Both the position numbers and the translations under genes were made by a program. A stretch of DNA of 64,000 nt from Burkholderia singularis (GTDB lineage Bacteria; Pseudomonadota; Gammaproteobacteria; Burkholderiales; Burkholderiaceae). Within the stretch, counting starts at the first letter, position 1. Each line of letters starts with the position of its first letter. The stretch is taken from the NCBI RefSeq assembly GCF_900176645.1, contig NZ_FXAN01000041.1, positions 1 through 64,000 on the forward strand, read 5' to 3'. The notes beneath the pieces were generated by a model. It searched no databases, was not told where the DNA came from, and was given only the letters and a program-made list of their open reading frames with translations. Positions 52,200 to 64,000 of this stretch are shown in pieces.

Positions 52200-53240
52200 A
52201 TGACGACTGCGCGTGCACATTGGAATCCGGCGTTTCCGGTCGGCCGGATCGACGTGCTGCTCGACATCGGCGCGCAGCAGGGGTTGAGCACGCGGGATTG
52301 CCTGGCGGGCAGCGGCGTGGCGCCGGATGGTCCGGGCGATCCGGCCGTGGCGTCGACGGCGGCGCAAGAGTTGCGCATCGTGCGCAATCTGAAGCGGCTG
52401 CTGGGGCCGGACTTTCCGCTCGGCATCGAGATCGGCCGGCGCTATCACGCGACCGCATACGGCATCTGGGGCCTGGCGCTGCTCAGCAGCGCGACGCTCG
52501 GCGACGCGATCGCGACCGGCCTGCGCCATCTGCGGCTGACGTCGACCTTCTGCGGCATCCGCCCGGCCGTGCGAGGCGGTGATCCCGCGCTGATCGTCGA
52601 TGACCGCGATTTGCCGGCGGATGTGCGCGACACGCTGGTCGAAATGACGATCGCCGCGCTTATCACCCTGCAATTCGATCTGGACCCGGCGAATCTGCCG
52701 GTCAAGGGCATTGCGCTCAAGATGCGCAGACCCGCATACGCGGATCTCTATGCGGCGCTGTTCGGTGCGATGCCCGAGTTCGGCGCGGCGCAAAACGCGC
52801 TGACGGTCGACGCGCCGTGTCTGGGCTCGAAACTGCCGCAAAGCAACGCGCTGACGTGGCGGGCATGCGACGACGAATGCCGCCGCATGCTCGAGCGCCG
52901 CAGCCGCGGCGACGATGACGGCCGCGGCCACGGCTGGGCCGAGCGTGTGCGCAGCCGCGTTGCCGGCGATCCAATGCCGTGCCTGACGATGGTGGCGCTC
53001 GCTGCCGAGTTCGGCATGAGCGCGCGCACGTTGCGGCGGCGTTTGGCCGATGAGGGGACGGATTACGAGACGATCGTCGGTGAGATGCGCGAGCGCCTGG
53101 CCGGAGAACTGCTGGTGACGACGGCGTTGCCGATTCCTTCGGTGGCGGAGCGGCTCGGCTATGCGGAGCCGTCTTCGTTTGCGCGGGCGTTCCGGCGCTG
53201 GAAGGGCGTTTCGCCGCTCGCGTACCGGCGCTCCGCTTGA
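52200..53240 (+). CDS. AraC family transcriptional regulator
   Basis: A 346-residue regulator. The N-terminal 200 residues match the arabinose-binding-like domain of the GadX/OruR type (RYHATAYGIWGLALLSSATLGDAI). The C-terminal double HTH covers LTMVALAAEFGMSARTLRRRLADEGTDYETIVGEMRERLA and VAERLGYAEPSSFARAFRRWKGVSPLAYR. I chose the ATG at 52200 with a nearby TGAGG; an in-frame ATG at 52161 adds 13 residues. It diverges from the beta-rich protein gene, which is a plausible target along with itself. Confidence 0.92.
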   Translation: MTTARAHWNPAFPVGRIDVLLDIGAQQGLSTRDCLAGSGVAPDGPGDPAVASTAAQELRIVRNLKRLLGPDFPLGIEIGRRYHATAYGIWGLALLSSATLGDAIATGLRHLRLTSTFCGIRPAVRGGDPALIVDDRDLPADVRDTLVEMTIAALITLQFDLDPANLPVKGIALKMRRPAYADLYAALFGAMPEFGAAQNALTVDAPCLGSKLPQSNALTWRACDDECRRMLERRSRGDDDGRGHGWAERVRSRVAGDPMPCLTMVALAAEFGMSARTLRRRLADEGTDYETIVGEMRERLAGELLVTTALPIPSVAERLGYAEPSSFARAFRRWKGVSPLAYRRSA

Positions 53241-53322
53241 CGCGCGCGTTTCGTCGGCCGCCGGCCTGGTTCGGGTACGCGGAATTTTCATCCGCAGGCG
53301 CTGGGGGAAAGCTGTCCGGCGA

Positions 53323-53352
53323 TTGAGGATAATGATTGTTTCACGCTATAAT
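53323..53352 (+). promoter_or_regulatory. Sigma-70 promoter of the carA operon
   Basis: TTGAGG at 53323-53328, an 18-bp spacer, then a perfect TATAAT at 53347-53352. Predicted start near 53360, giving a leader of about 240 nt to the carA start codon, long enough for leader-based control. Confidence 0.75.
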
Positions 53353-53440
53353 TCGAAAGTTTGTGCTAATCAACCTCGCACCCTAGCGCCTACCTCCATC
53401 ACCCCTTCATCCGCCGCACGCCGCTTGACGCGGGCGATGC

Positions 53441-53485
53441 CGCGAAACCTGCGTGCGCCGTCGAGTCCGCGCGGTTTCGCGTTTT
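53441..53485 (+). promoter_or_regulatory. Leader hairpin with U-tract in the carA mRNA
   Basis: A 9-bp stem (CGCGAAACC at 53441-53449 with its complement at 53473-53481) closes a 23-base loop that is itself GC-rich, followed by TTTT. It lies between promoter and gene, so it can act as an intrinsic terminator or attenuator. Regulation by pyrimidine supply is plausible from the gene's function, not shown by the sequence. Confidence 0.45.
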
Positions 53486-53600
53486 GCCCCGGCCGGTAAG
53501 CGAGCGCGCTGCCGCCGCGTGCGGCTCGCGCGCCGGCGCGCAAGTCAGTGCGCGGCAGGAAGACAGGTCGGCGGCAAGGGTGTCCCCCAAGGAGTCTCCC

Positions 53601-54749
53601 GTGTTGCCGTCTTTTTCTCCCGCTTTGCTCGCACTTGCCGACGGCACGGTTTTTCGCGGTTATTCGATCGGCGCGTCTGGCCAGACGATCGGCGAAGTCG
53701 TGTTCAACACCGCGATCACCGGCTATCAGGAAATCCTCACTGATCCGAGCTACGCGCGCCAGATCGTCACGCTGACCTACCCGCACATCGGCAACGTCGG
53801 CGTGAACGGCGAGGACGTCGAAGCGACCAAGGTGCATGCGGCCGGCCTCATCGTGCGCGACCTGCCTGCGCTCGCGTCGAACTTCCGCTGCACGCGCGCG
53901 CTCGGCGACTATTTGCGCGACGAGGGCGTGGTCGCGATCGCGGGCATCGACACCCGCAAGCTGACCCGCATCCTGCGCGACAAGGGCGCGCAAAACGGCT
54001 GCATCCTGACGGGCTCCGACGACGAAGCGAAGGCGCTTGCGTTCGCACGCTCGTTTCCGGGCCTGGCCGGGATGGATCTCGCGAAGGTCGTGTCGACGAC
54101 GAAGCCGTTCGAATGGAAGCAGACCGAATGGCGTCTCGGCAGCGGCTACGGCATGCAGGAAACGCCGCGTTACCGCGTCGTCGCGTATGACTTCGGCGTT
54201 AAGTACAACATCCTGCGCATGCTGGCCGAGCGCGGCTGCCATGTGAGCGTGCTGCCCGCGCAGTCGAGCGCGGCCGAAGCGCTCGCGCTGAATCCGGACG
54301 GCATCTTCCTGTCGAACGGCCCGGGCGACCCCGAGCCGTGCGATTACGCGATCGCCGCGGCGAAGGAATTCATCGAGCGCGGCGTGCCGACGTTCGGCAT
54401 TTGCCTCGGTCATCAGATCATGGGCCTCGCGGTGGGCGCGAAGACGCTCAAGATGAAGACGGGCCACCATGGCGCGAATCATCCGGTGAAGGATCTCGCG
54501 AACGGGCGCGTCGTGATCACGTCGCAGAATCACGGTTTCGCGGTCGATGCCGACTCGCTGCCCGCGAACGCGCGTGCGACGCACGTATCGCTGTTCGACG
54601 GCACGCTGCAGGGCTTCGAGCTGACCGACAAGCCCGCGTTCTGCTTCCAGGGCCACCCGGAGGCGTCGCCCGGCCCGCACGACATCGGCTATCTGTTCGA
54701 TCGCTTCACCGCGCTGATGGATGCCGCGAAGGCGAAGAGCGCCGCCTGA
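53601..54749 (+). CDS. carA: Carbamoyl-phosphate synthase small chain
   Basis: The glutaminase subunit of carbamoyl-phosphate synthase, supplying ammonia to CarB for arginine and pyrimidine synthesis. At 382 residues it has the usual length. The N-terminal domain has [36 protein letters not shown]. The class I amidotransferase domain has the nucleophile Cys268 in FGICLGHQ and His/Glu in [15 protein letters not shown] (53601) is the start, with AAGGAG six bases upstream. The carA-leuE-carB order is typical of Burkholderia. Confidence 0.97.
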   Translation: MLPSFSPALLALADGTVFRGYSIGASGQTIGEVVFNTAITGYQEILTDPSYARQIVTLTYPHIGNVGVNGEDVEATKVHAAGLIVRDLPALASNFRCTRALGDYLRDEGVVAIAGIDTRKLTRILRDKGAQNGCILTGSDDEAKALAFARSFPGLAGMDLAKVVSTTKPFEWKQTEWRLGSGYGMQETPRYRVVAYDFGVKYNILRMLAERGCHVSVLPAQSSAAEALALNPDGIFLSNGPGDPEPCDYAIAAAKEFIERGVPTFGICLGHQIMGLAVGAKTLKMKTGHHGANHPVKDLANGRVVITSQNHGFAVDADSLPANARATHVSLFDGTLQGFELTDKPAFCFQGHPEASPGPHDIGYLFDRFTALMDAAKAKSAA

Positions 54750-54782
54750 CGGCGGCGCCGCATCGATCAAGGAGGCGCGCTC

Positions 54783-55445
54783 ATGATAGGCCACGCACTC
54801 GGCATCACCGATCTCTGGACTTACGTGTTCGGCGTGATCTTCATCGTCCTGTTGCCGGGGCCGAATTCGATGTATGTGCTGTCGATCGCCGCGCAGCGCG
54901 GCGTGAAGCTCGGCTATCGCGCCGCGTGCGGCGTGTTTGCCGGCGACGCGGTGCTGATGGTGCTGTCGGCGGCAGGCGTCGCGTCGCTGCTGAAAGCGAA
55001 TCCGTTGCTGTTTTCGGCCGTCAAGTACGGCGGCGCCGCATACCTGCTGTACCTCGGCATCGGCATGCTGCGCGGCGCGTGGCGCAAGCTGCGCGCGCCG
55101 GCCGCGGCCGATAGTGCGCCGCCCGGGCGCGCCGTCGACGGCGCGCGGCCGTTTCGCAAGGCGTTGGTCGTGAGCCTCTTGAATCCGAAGGCGATCCTGT
55201 TCCTGATCTCGTTCTTCATTCAATTCGTCGATCCGGGCTACGCGCATCCGGTGCTGTCGTTCATCGTGCTGGGCGCGATCATGCAGCTCGCGAGCTTCCT
55301 GTACCTGAGCACGCTGATCTTCGCCGGCGCACGCCTTGCCGCCGCCTTTCGCCGCCGCCGCAAGGTCGCGGCAAGCGCCACGGGCGGCCTGGGCGGCTTG
55401 TTCGTCGGTTTTTCCGTGAAGCTCGCGTTCGCGACGCTGAGCTGA
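54783..55445 (+). CDS. leuE: LysE-family exporter, probable leucine efflux protein
   Basis: A 220-residue membrane protein with six hydrophobic segments, with LLPGPNSMYVLSIAAQRGVKLGYRAA as the LysE signature and later SLLNPKAILFLISFFIQFV. LeuE of E. coli exports leucine and related amino acids; the substrate here is inferred. The gene sits 33 bp after carA and before carB, so it probably belongs to one transcription unit. Start at ATG 54783 after AAGGAGG. Confidence 0.9.
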   Translation: MIGHALGITDLWTYVFGVIFIVLLPGPNSMYVLSIAAQRGVKLGYRAACGVFAGDAVLMVLSAAGVASLLKANPLLFSAVKYGGAAYLLYLGIGMLRGAWRKLRAPAAADSAPPGRAVDGARPFRKALVVSLLNPKAILFLISFFIQFVDPGYAHPVLSFIVLGAIMQLASFLYLSTLIFAGARLAAAFRRRRKVAASATGGLGGLFVGFSVKLAFATLS

Positions 55446-55502
55446 GCGGCGCGCGCACGCTAAGACGCGCATTAACGAATCATTTTTTGAATCCCGAAAG
55501 CC

Positions 55503-58757
<3,255 letters not shown>

Positions 58758-58874
58758 GCCTCCAGTTACCTGTCGAAGCAACACGTGCCGCGGTTGAGCG
58801 GCGTTTCCGGTGTTTCGGAAATGCGCTTAATCGCGGTGATTTTTTTTATAGCCGTTTTAGCTATTGAGTCGTTT

Positions 58875-59351
58875 ATGAGCACCATTCCGTTGACGAAGCG
58901 TGGCGCAGATCAACTGCGCGATGAATTACAGCGCCTGAAGTCGGTCGAGCGGCCGGCTGTGATCAACGCGATCGCCGAGGCGCGTGCGCAGGGTGACTTG
59001 TCCGAAAACGCCGAATACGACGCCGCGAAGGAAAAGCAGGGCTTTATCGAGGGCCGGATCGCCGAAATCGAATCGAAGCTGTCGGCCGCGCAAATCATCG
59101 ATCCGACCGCGCTGGATGCCGATGGCCGCGTGGTATTCGCAGCAACGGTCGAACTCGAGGATCTCGCGTCCGGCAACACGGTCAAGTACCAGATCGTCGG
59201 CGACGACGAAGCCGATCTCGATCACGGCCTGATTTCGGTCAGCTCGCCGATCGCGCGGGCGTTGATCGGCAAATCCGAAGGCGATGTCGCGGCGGTTCAG
59301 GCGCCGAGCGGCGTGCGTGAATACGAAATCATCTCGGTGCTGTATATCTGA
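58875..59351 (+). CDS. greA: Transcription elongation factor GreA
   Basis: Rescues backtracked RNA polymerase by stimulating cleavage of the transcript. At 158 residues it matches GreA. The N-terminal coiled coil carries [22 protein letters not shown] with the acidic tip residues (Asp/Glu of the loop). The C-terminal FKBP-like domain ends IISVLYI. I chose the start [11 protein letters not shown], typical of GreA; the frame upstream to 58785 encodes a hydrophobic stretch unlike the family. Its stop overlaps the next start by one base. Confidence 0.97.
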   Translation: MSTIPLTKRGADQLRDELQRLKSVERPAVINAIAEARAQGDLSENAEYDAAKEKQGFIEGRIAEIESKLSAAQIIDPTALDADGRVVFAATVELEDLASGNTVKYQIVGDDEADLDHGLISVSSPIARALIGKSEGDVAAVQAPSGVREYEIISVLYI

Positions 59352-59854
59352 TGGCCGGTTCCGCGGCCCCGCATCGCTTCTTTCGCCTGCTGGCGACGAT
59401 CTGGGTCGGCAGCCTGCTGACGATCGGTTATGCGGTCGCGCCCGTGCTATTTGCGACGCTCGAACGGACGACGGCAGGCTCGGTCGCCGCGCGGTTGTTC
59501 AGCATCGAGGCAACGCTGGGCGTGGTGTGCGGCGTGTTGCTGATTGGTTTGTCGAACCTGCTGGTGCGGCGCGGTCATGATGGTTACCGTTCGCTGCGCT
59601 GGTTGCTTGCCGCGATGCTCGGCTGCGTGCTCGCCGGCTATTTCGCATTGCAGCCGTTCATGAACGCGCTGCGCGTCGCCGCGCTCGAGGCGGGTACGGA
59701 CGTCGGCCATTCGGCGTATGCGACGCGCTTTACGATACTGCATGGCGTATCGAGCGCGTTTTATCTGATCGAGAGCCTGCTCGGCCTCGCGTTGATCTGG
59801 CGATTGCCGGTGCGGGACGAAGCCGCGCCATTCGGCCGCGCGCCGCAGCGCTGA
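59351..59854 (+). CDS. DUF4149 membrane protein
   Basis: A 167-residue protein with four hydrophobic segments: ATIWVGSLLTIGYAVAPVLF, GVVCGVLLIGLSNLLV, LLAAMLGCVLAGYFALQPFM and YLIESLLGLALIWRL. The layout and greA linkage match DUF4149, a beta-proteobacterial family of unknown role. Its ATG overlaps the greA stop (TGATG), indicating coupled translation. The last 15 residues are hydrophilic. No motif suggests enzymatic activity. Confidence 0.88.
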   Translation: MAGSAAPHRFFRLLATIWVGSLLTIGYAVAPVLFATLERTTAGSVAARLFSIEATLGVVCGVLLIGLSNLLVRRGHDGYRSLRWLLAAMLGCVLAGYFALQPFMNALRVAALEAGTDVGHSAYATRFTILHGVSSAFYLIESLLGLALIWRLPVRDEAAPFGRAPQR

Positions 59855-59982
59855 TCCAGACTCCGGCGAGGGCGCCGCGAGTGCGCTGCGAAAACGCATC
59901 GAATACCTCATGCGTGAGCGCGGCGGGCCCGATGCGGCGCGGTGGGCCGCATCGGGGCGATCCGGACGGCCGCTTTTCGCGA

Positions 59983-60534
59983 TTATTTTTCGTTTTGGTG
60001 TTGGCGTTTCGCGCTCGACTGACGTTTTTTCGCGCGCTTGACATTACCGCCCGCCGTCACGCGCTCGTTGCCGAGCACGCGTACTTTTTGCGGTTTCGGC
60101 CGGCGCACCGCGGGCGCGTTCGGCGATTGCTTGACCACCTTGACGACGCGCGGCGCGCGCCCTTTCGGCGCACGGCCTTCGCTGTCCGCGCCGGCCGCGT
60201 TTGCGGCTTCGCGGGCGCTCGGCAGAGCGCGGCGGCCGCGCACCGGCGCGGCTTGAACCTGTTCGGGGCGCCAGATGACGAGCAGCTTGCCGATATGCTG
60301 GATTGGCGCGGCGTTCAGACGGTCGCAGATTTCATCGTAGATCGCGATGCGCTCGTCGCGTTCGTCGCCGAACACGCGGATCTTGATGAGCTGATGGGCG
60401 GCGAGGTGGACGCGGATCTCAGTGAGCACCGCCTCGGTCAGCCCTTCGGCGCCGATCAGGACGACGGGCTTGAGCGCGTGGGCTTGGGAACGCAGCGCGG
60501 AGCGCTCGGCGGGGGAAAGCGAAAGGGCTGGCAT
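59983..60534 (-). CDS. yhbY: YhbY-type CRM-domain RNA-binding protein
   Basis: A 183-residue protein with a CRM domain (residues 1-97): LSPAERSALRSQAHALKPVVLIGAEGLTEAVLTEIRVHLAAHQLIKIRVFG, including GxxGLT, and a basic tail rich in Arg/Lys/Ala (about 100-183). E. coli YhbY (97 residues) associates with pre-50S ribosomal subunits; the tail here is an extension common in beta-proteobacteria. It is divergent from rlmE, as in many proteobacteria. Confidence 0.93.
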   Translation of the reverse strand: MPALSLSPAERSALRSQAHALKPVVLIGAEGLTEAVLTEIRVHLAAHQLIKIRVFGDERDERIAIYDEICDRLNAAPIQHIGKLLVIWRPEQVQAAPVRGRRALPSAREAANAAGADSEGRAPKGRAPRVVKVVKQSPNAPAVRRPKPQKVRVLGNERVTAGGNVKRAKKRQSSAKRQHQNEK

Positions 60535-60738
60535 CGGAATGACGGAATCGAATCAAATTAACGGCGTGCTGCGCGCGAAGAAGAGCAGCCAAGCGACCGG
60601 GCTTTTCTGCGGCGGAGCGCCGAAACCACGTAAAATCGCGGCTTGGGCCTGTTGGGGCCGAAAGCCGCGCCAATAAACCCCGCATTATCCGCTAAAAGTG
60701 CGGCTTCACGAAGCAATCGGCAGCAATCTCTCATTCGC

Positions 60739-61401
60739 ATGGCAAAGAATCGCTTTAACCAATCCTGGCTGCATGACCATATCAACGATCCCTACGTCAA
60801 AATGGCGCAGCGGGAAGGCTATCGCGCGCGCGCGGCGTACAAGCTCAAGGAGATCGACGAGCAGGACAAGTTGATTCGCCCCGGGCAGGTGATCGTCGAT
60901 CTGGGCGCGGCGCCGGGGAGCTGGAGCCAGTACGCGCGCAACAAGCTCGCGCAGGGCAAGCGGCGCGATGCGGTGCGCGAGGGCGGCATCGACGGCACGA
61001 TCATCGCGCTCGACATGCTGCCGATGGAGCCGATCGCCGACGTCCATTTCATCCAGGGCGATTTCCGTGAGGACGATGTGTTGCGCCAATTGGAGGAAGT
61101 CCTCGCCGGAAGCCCGGTGGACCTTGTAATTTCGGACATGGCCCCCAACCTGTCCGGCGTCGCGGTCGCGGATGCCGCGCGCATCGAACATGTTTGCGAT
61201 CTGGCGCTCGAATTCGCGCAGCAACATTTGAAGCCGGATGGAGCCCTTTTAGTGAAATGCTTTCACGGCAGCGGTTACAGCCAGATTGTCGAGAAATTCA
61301 AGCATCAGTTCAAAACGGTGGCGCCGCGCAAGCCGAAAGCGTCGCGCGACAAATCGTCCGAAACGTTTATTTTGGGTCGGCATCTAAAGCATTCCCGTTG
61401 A
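60739..61401 (+). CDS. rlmE: 23S rRNA (uridine-2'-O) methyltransferase RlmE (FtsJ)
   Basis: Methylates U2552 of 23S rRNA in the 50S subunit. At 220 residues it has the KDKE tetrad: Lys in YKLKEID, Asp in SDMAPNLSG, Lys in LLVKCFHG and Glu in SSETFILGR. The SAM-binding [14 protein letters not shown] is clear. A short loop with RRDAVREGG is an insertion relative to E. coli. It lies 162 bp upstream of ftsH, as in E. coli. The promoter region shows TAAAAT at 60631-60636. Confidence 0.97.
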   Translation: MAKNRFNQSWLHDHINDPYVKMAQREGYRARAAYKLKEIDEQDKLIRPGQVIVDLGAAPGSWSQYARNKLAQGKRRDAVREGGIDGTIIALDMLPMEPIADVHFIQGDFREDDVLRQLEEVLAGSPVDLVISDMAPNLSGVAVADAARIEHVCDLALEFAQQHLKPDGALLVKCFHGSGYSQIVEKFKHQFKTVAPRKPKASRDKSSETFILGRHLKHSR

Positions 61402-61563
61402 AGGCAATGCGTGTCGGTTTCAGCCTCGCCTTGCCGGTCGCGCCCCGCGCCTATTGGCGGGGTAGCGAATCCTTATGGCGACGGGTTGCGGACTGGATTA
61501 GAATGCCTGAGGAGCGCCGCAAGGCAAATGTAGGCGCTCGTCTATGAGTGAAGGAGTGGTGCT

Positions 61564-63453
61564 TTGAACAACAATATGTTTTCGAAGGCGGCAGTGTGGC
61601 TCGTGATCGCACTGGTGCTGTTTACGGTGTTCAAGCAGTTCGATAAGCCCCGCGTCCAGGAAGGCGTCTCCTATTCGCAGTTCATGGATGACGCGAAGAA
61701 CGGCAAGATCAAGAACGTCGTCGTGCAGGGGCGCAACCTCACCGTCACTCCCGCAGATGGTCAGAAGTATCAGATCGTATCGCCGGGCGACATCTGGATG
61801 GTTGGCGATCTGATGAAGTACGGCGTGCAGGTCAGCGGCAAGGCTGACGACGAGCCGAACGCGCTCGTCTCCGCGCTCTACTATCTCGGCCCGACGCTGC
61901 TCATCATCGTGTTCTGGTTCTACATGATGAGGCAGATGCAAGGCGGCGGTAAGGGCGGCGCATTCTCGTTCGGTAAATCGCGCGCACGGCTGATCGACGA
62001 GAACAACAACGCGGTGAATTTCTCCGACGTCGCCGGTTGCGACGAAGCGAAGGAAGAGGTTTCCGAACTCGTCGATTTCCTGCGCGATCCGCAGAAATTC
62101 CAGAAGCTTGGCGGCCGCATTCCGCGTGGCGTGCTGCTCGTCGGGCCGCCGGGTACCGGCAAGACGCTGCTTGCTCGCGCGATCGCCGGCGAAGCGAAGG
62201 TGCCGTTCTTCAGCATCTCGGGTTCGGACTTCGTCGAAATGTTCGTCGGCGTCGGTGCGGCCCGCGTGCGCGACATGTTCGAGCAGGCGAAGAAGCATGC
62301 GCCCTGTATCGTGTTCATCGACGAAATCGATGCGGTCGGCCGCCATCGCGGCGCCGGCATGGGCGGCGGTAATGACGAGCGTGAGCAGACGCTTAACCAG
62401 ATGCTCGTCGAGATGGATGGTTTCGAGGCGAATTCAGGGGTGATCGTGATCGCCGCGACGAACCGCTCCGACGTGCTCGACAAGGCGCTGCTGCGCCCGG
62501 GCCGTTTCGACCGCCAGGTCTATGTCGGCCTGCCGGATATCCGCGGCCGCGAGCAGATCATGCGCGTGCATCTGCGCAAGGTGCCGATCGCGAACGACGT
62601 CGATGCGGCAGTGATTGCGCGCGGCACGCCGGGTTTCTCGGGGGCTGATCTCGCGAACCTCGTCAACGAGGCGGCGCTCTTTGCCGCCCGCCGCGGCAAG
62701 CGGATCGTCGAAATGCAGGATTTCGAGGATGCGAAGGACAAGATTTTCATGGGGCCGGAGCGCAAGTCGGCGGTGATCCGCGAAGAGGCGAAGCGTGCGA
62801 CCGCGTACCACGAATCGGGCCATGCGGTGATCGCGAAGCTGTTGCCGAAGGCTGATCCGGTTCACAAGGTCACGATCATTCCGCGCGGCCGTGCGCTCGG
62901 CGTCACCTGGCAGTTGCCGGAGCACGACAACGAGACGTATTCGAAGGATTATCTGCTCGATCGCCTCGCGATTCTGTTCGGCGGCCGCGTGGCCGAGGAA
63001 CTGTTCCTGAATCTCGTCAGCACGGGCGCGTCGGACGACTTCAACAAGGCGACGCAGACCGCGCGCGCGATGGTCGCGCGTTTCGGGATGACCGACGCGC
63101 TCGGGCCGATGGTCTACGTCGATGACGAGAATGACAGCGGTCCGTTCGGCCGCGGCTTCACGCGGACGATTTCGGAGGCGACGCAGCAGAAGGTCGACGC
63201 TGAGATCCGCCGCGTGCTCGATGAGCAGTACAGTCTTGCGCGCCGGCTGCTGGAAGAAAACCGCGACAAGGTCGAGGCGATGACGGCCGCGCTGATGGAG
63301 TGGGAGACGATCGACGCCGATCAAATCGACGACATCATGGAGGGGCGTCCGCCGCGCTCGCCGAAGAGCGTGCCGCCGTCGGCAAGCGATCCGTCGTCGG
63401 GCGGTTCGCCTGGCGCAGAGGTCAAGCCGGGCAACGCCACCGCACCGGCATAA
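61564..63453 (+). CDS. ftsH: ATP-dependent zinc metalloprotease FtsH
   Basis: Membrane-anchored AAA+ protease of the inner membrane; degrades membrane and soluble regulatory proteins. At 629 residues. Two membrane segments lie near 8-25 and 100-118 with a periplasmic domain between. Walker A GPPGTGKT (194-201), Walker [10 protein letters not shown], the SRH, and zinc-site HESGH (416-420) are visible. The C-terminal Pro/Ser/Gly tail is flexible. The start codon is TTG at 61564, supported by AAGGAG at 61551-61556. A terminator follows 20 bp after the stop. Confidence 0.98.
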   Translation: MNNNMFSKAAVWLVIALVLFTVFKQFDKPRVQEGVSYSQFMDDAKNGKIKNVVVQGRNLTVTPADGQKYQIVSPGDIWMVGDLMKYGVQVSGKADDEPNALVSALYYLGPTLLIIVFWFYMMRQMQGGGKGGAFSFGKSRARLIDENNNAVNFSDVAGCDEAKEEVSELVDFLRDPQKFQKLGGRIPRGVLLVGPPGTGKTLLARAIAGEAKVPFFSISGSDFVEMFVGVGAARVRDMFEQAKKHAPCIVFIDEIDAVGRHRGAGMGGGNDEREQTLNQMLVEMDGFEANSGVIVIAATNRSDVLDKALLRPGRFDRQVYVGLPDIRGREQIMRVHLRKVPIANDVDAAVIARGTPGFSGADLANLVNEAALFAARRGKRIVEMQDFEDAKDKIFMGPERKSAVIREEAKRATAYHESGHAVIAKLLPKADPVHKVTIIPRGRALGVTWQLPEHDNETYSKDYLLDRLAILFGGRVAEELFLNLVSTGASDDFNKATQTARAMVARFGMTDALGPMVYVDDENDSGPFGRGFTRTISEATQQKVDAEIRRVLDEQYSLARRLLEENRDKVEAMTAALMEWETIDADQIDDIMEGRPPRSPKSVPPSASDPSSGGSPGAEVKPGNATAPA

Positions 63454-63472
63454 GCGGTTCCGGCTTTCGTCC

Positions 63473-63506
63473 ACGGGCTGGTGTGGCTGTCACACCGGCC
63501 CGTTTT
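63473..63506 (+). terminator. Intrinsic terminator after ftsH
   Basis: A 13-bp stem (63473-63485 with 63491-63503, one G-U pair) and a 5-base loop are followed by TTT and then G. It lies 20 bp after the ftsH stop and 47 bp before folP. Confidence 0.7.
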
Positions 63507-63552
63507 GCATTCTCGCGACGGTTTCGTCGCGCTCGATCCCGCGCCATTGTTC

Positions 63553-64000
63553 GTGTCCAGCTCAACTCCCGTCTATCCGATTCCCGACCCATTGCAGTGC
63601 GGCCGTTTCACGCTGACTTTCGAGCGGCCCCTCGTGATGGGGATTCTCAATGTGACTCCCGATTCGTTCTCTGACGGCGGCCGCTATATCGACCGTCACG
63701 CCGCACTCGCGCAAGCGCAGCGAATGCTTGCCGAAGGCGCGGATCTGCTCGATATCGGCGGCGAATCGACGCGCCCCGGTGCGCCGCCCGTGCCGCTGGA
63801 CGAGGAACTCGAACGCGTGATTCCGCTCGTCGAAGCATTGCATGGGCTCGGCGTGCCATTGTCGATCGACACGTACAAGCCGGCGGTGATGCGCGCGGCG
63901 CTTGCCGCCGGCGCGGATCTGGTCAACGACATCTGGGGGCTGCGTCAGCCGGGCGCGATCGACGCGGTGCGCGATAGTACGTGTGGCCTATGCGTGATGC
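63553..64000 (+). CDS. folP: Dihydropteroate synthase, 5' part
   Basis: Joins p-aminobenzoate to 6-hydroxymethyl-7,8-dihydropterin diphosphate in folate synthesis; it is the sulfonamide target. The window ends after 149 codons, so only the N-terminal half is seen. Marks are MGILNVTPDSFSDGGRY, ADLLDIGGESTRPGAPPV and LSIDTYKPAVMRAAL, with NDIWGL further on. GTG at 63553 is the likely start but has no strong ribosome site. The ftsH-folP order is common in proteobacteria; glmM usually follows. Confidence 0.93.
   Translation, partial: MSSSTPVYPIPDPLQCGRFTLTFERPLVMGILNVTPDSFSDGGRYIDRHAALAQAQRMLAEGADLLDIGGESTRPGAPPVPLDEELERVIPLVEALHGLGVPLSIDTYKPAVMRAALAAGADLVNDIWGLRQPGAIDAVRDSTCGLCVM

Larger units (their letters stand above)
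53241..53600. other. carA promoter and leader region
   Basis: The 360-bp space holds a promoter at 53323-53352 and an untranslated leader of about 240 nt. A hairpin followed by four T residues lies at 53441-53485, ahead of the carA ribosome site. No gene was seen. Confidence 0.55.

Noticed and set aside
58785-58874. Upstream extension of greA
   Set aside because: It would add a hydrophobic stretch unlike GreA; the family start [11 protein letters not shown] lies at 58875.

Overview
The window is about 68 % GC with dense, strongly third-position-biased coding. Its gene content (carA-leuE-carB, rlmE-ftsH-folP, dnaQ-rnhA, a complete mdc operon) and an octamer VNTR at one end point to chromosome 1 of a Burkholderia, most likely the B. 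pseudomallei/thailandensis group. That assignment comes from recalled gene order and protein style, not from a search. No rRNA, tRNA, CRISPR array, transposase or prophage gene was seen.

Layout. (1) 1-8.3 kb looks like a stress locus: octamer repeat, DUF1328 membrane peptide, a DUF3022-like gene broken by an in-frame stop, catalase HPII (katE), a stand-alone LigD polymerase domain, a cation/proton antiporter, an intact paralogue of the broken gene, a DUF1488 protein, a small unknown protein and an EEP-fold hydrolase. A near-identical 24-nt element occurs twice here. (2) 9-22.7 kb is accessory: an orphan two-partner-secretion exoprotein, an ABM monooxygenase and an MFS exporter that share an 18-bp palindromic operator and lie beside a TetR regulator, two SDR enzymes, a YeiH-type transporter coupled to a small Cys-rich protein, a DUF2239 gene with a textbook promoter framed by an 11-bp inverted repeat, a LysR/SDR divergent pair and a DUF2242 lipoprotein. 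(3) 22.7-25.1 kb holds a two-gene WcbI-like/GSCFA cassette behind an AT-rich upstream region.

(4) 25.6-39.8 kb is central metabolism: GTP-dependent PEP carboxykinase, a carnitine/hydroxyacyl dehydrogenase, the malonate decarboxylase operon mdcACDEGBH with overlapping genes, an alpha/beta hydrolase lacking its nucleophile serine, an MHS-family permease, a candidate small RNA and a UPF0060 protein. (5) 40-46.3 kb carries dnaQ, rnhA, a methyltransferase, gloB, mltD and an MFS carrier. (6) 46.3-53.2 kb carries two paralogous secreted SGNH hydrolases on either side of a low-GC family 2 glycosyltransferase, then a divergent beta-barrel protein/AraC pair. (7) 53.3 kb to the end is the conserved core block carA-leuE-carB-greA-DUF4149, yhbY (reverse), rlmE, ftsH and the start of folP.

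The best candidates for undescribed biology are the DUF2239 gene with its operator, the duplicated 24-nt element, the WcbI-like/GSCFA pair, the shared ABM/MFS operator, and the candidate small RNA at 39.2-39.3 kb. All are read by eye from sequence; none has been tested by homology search.
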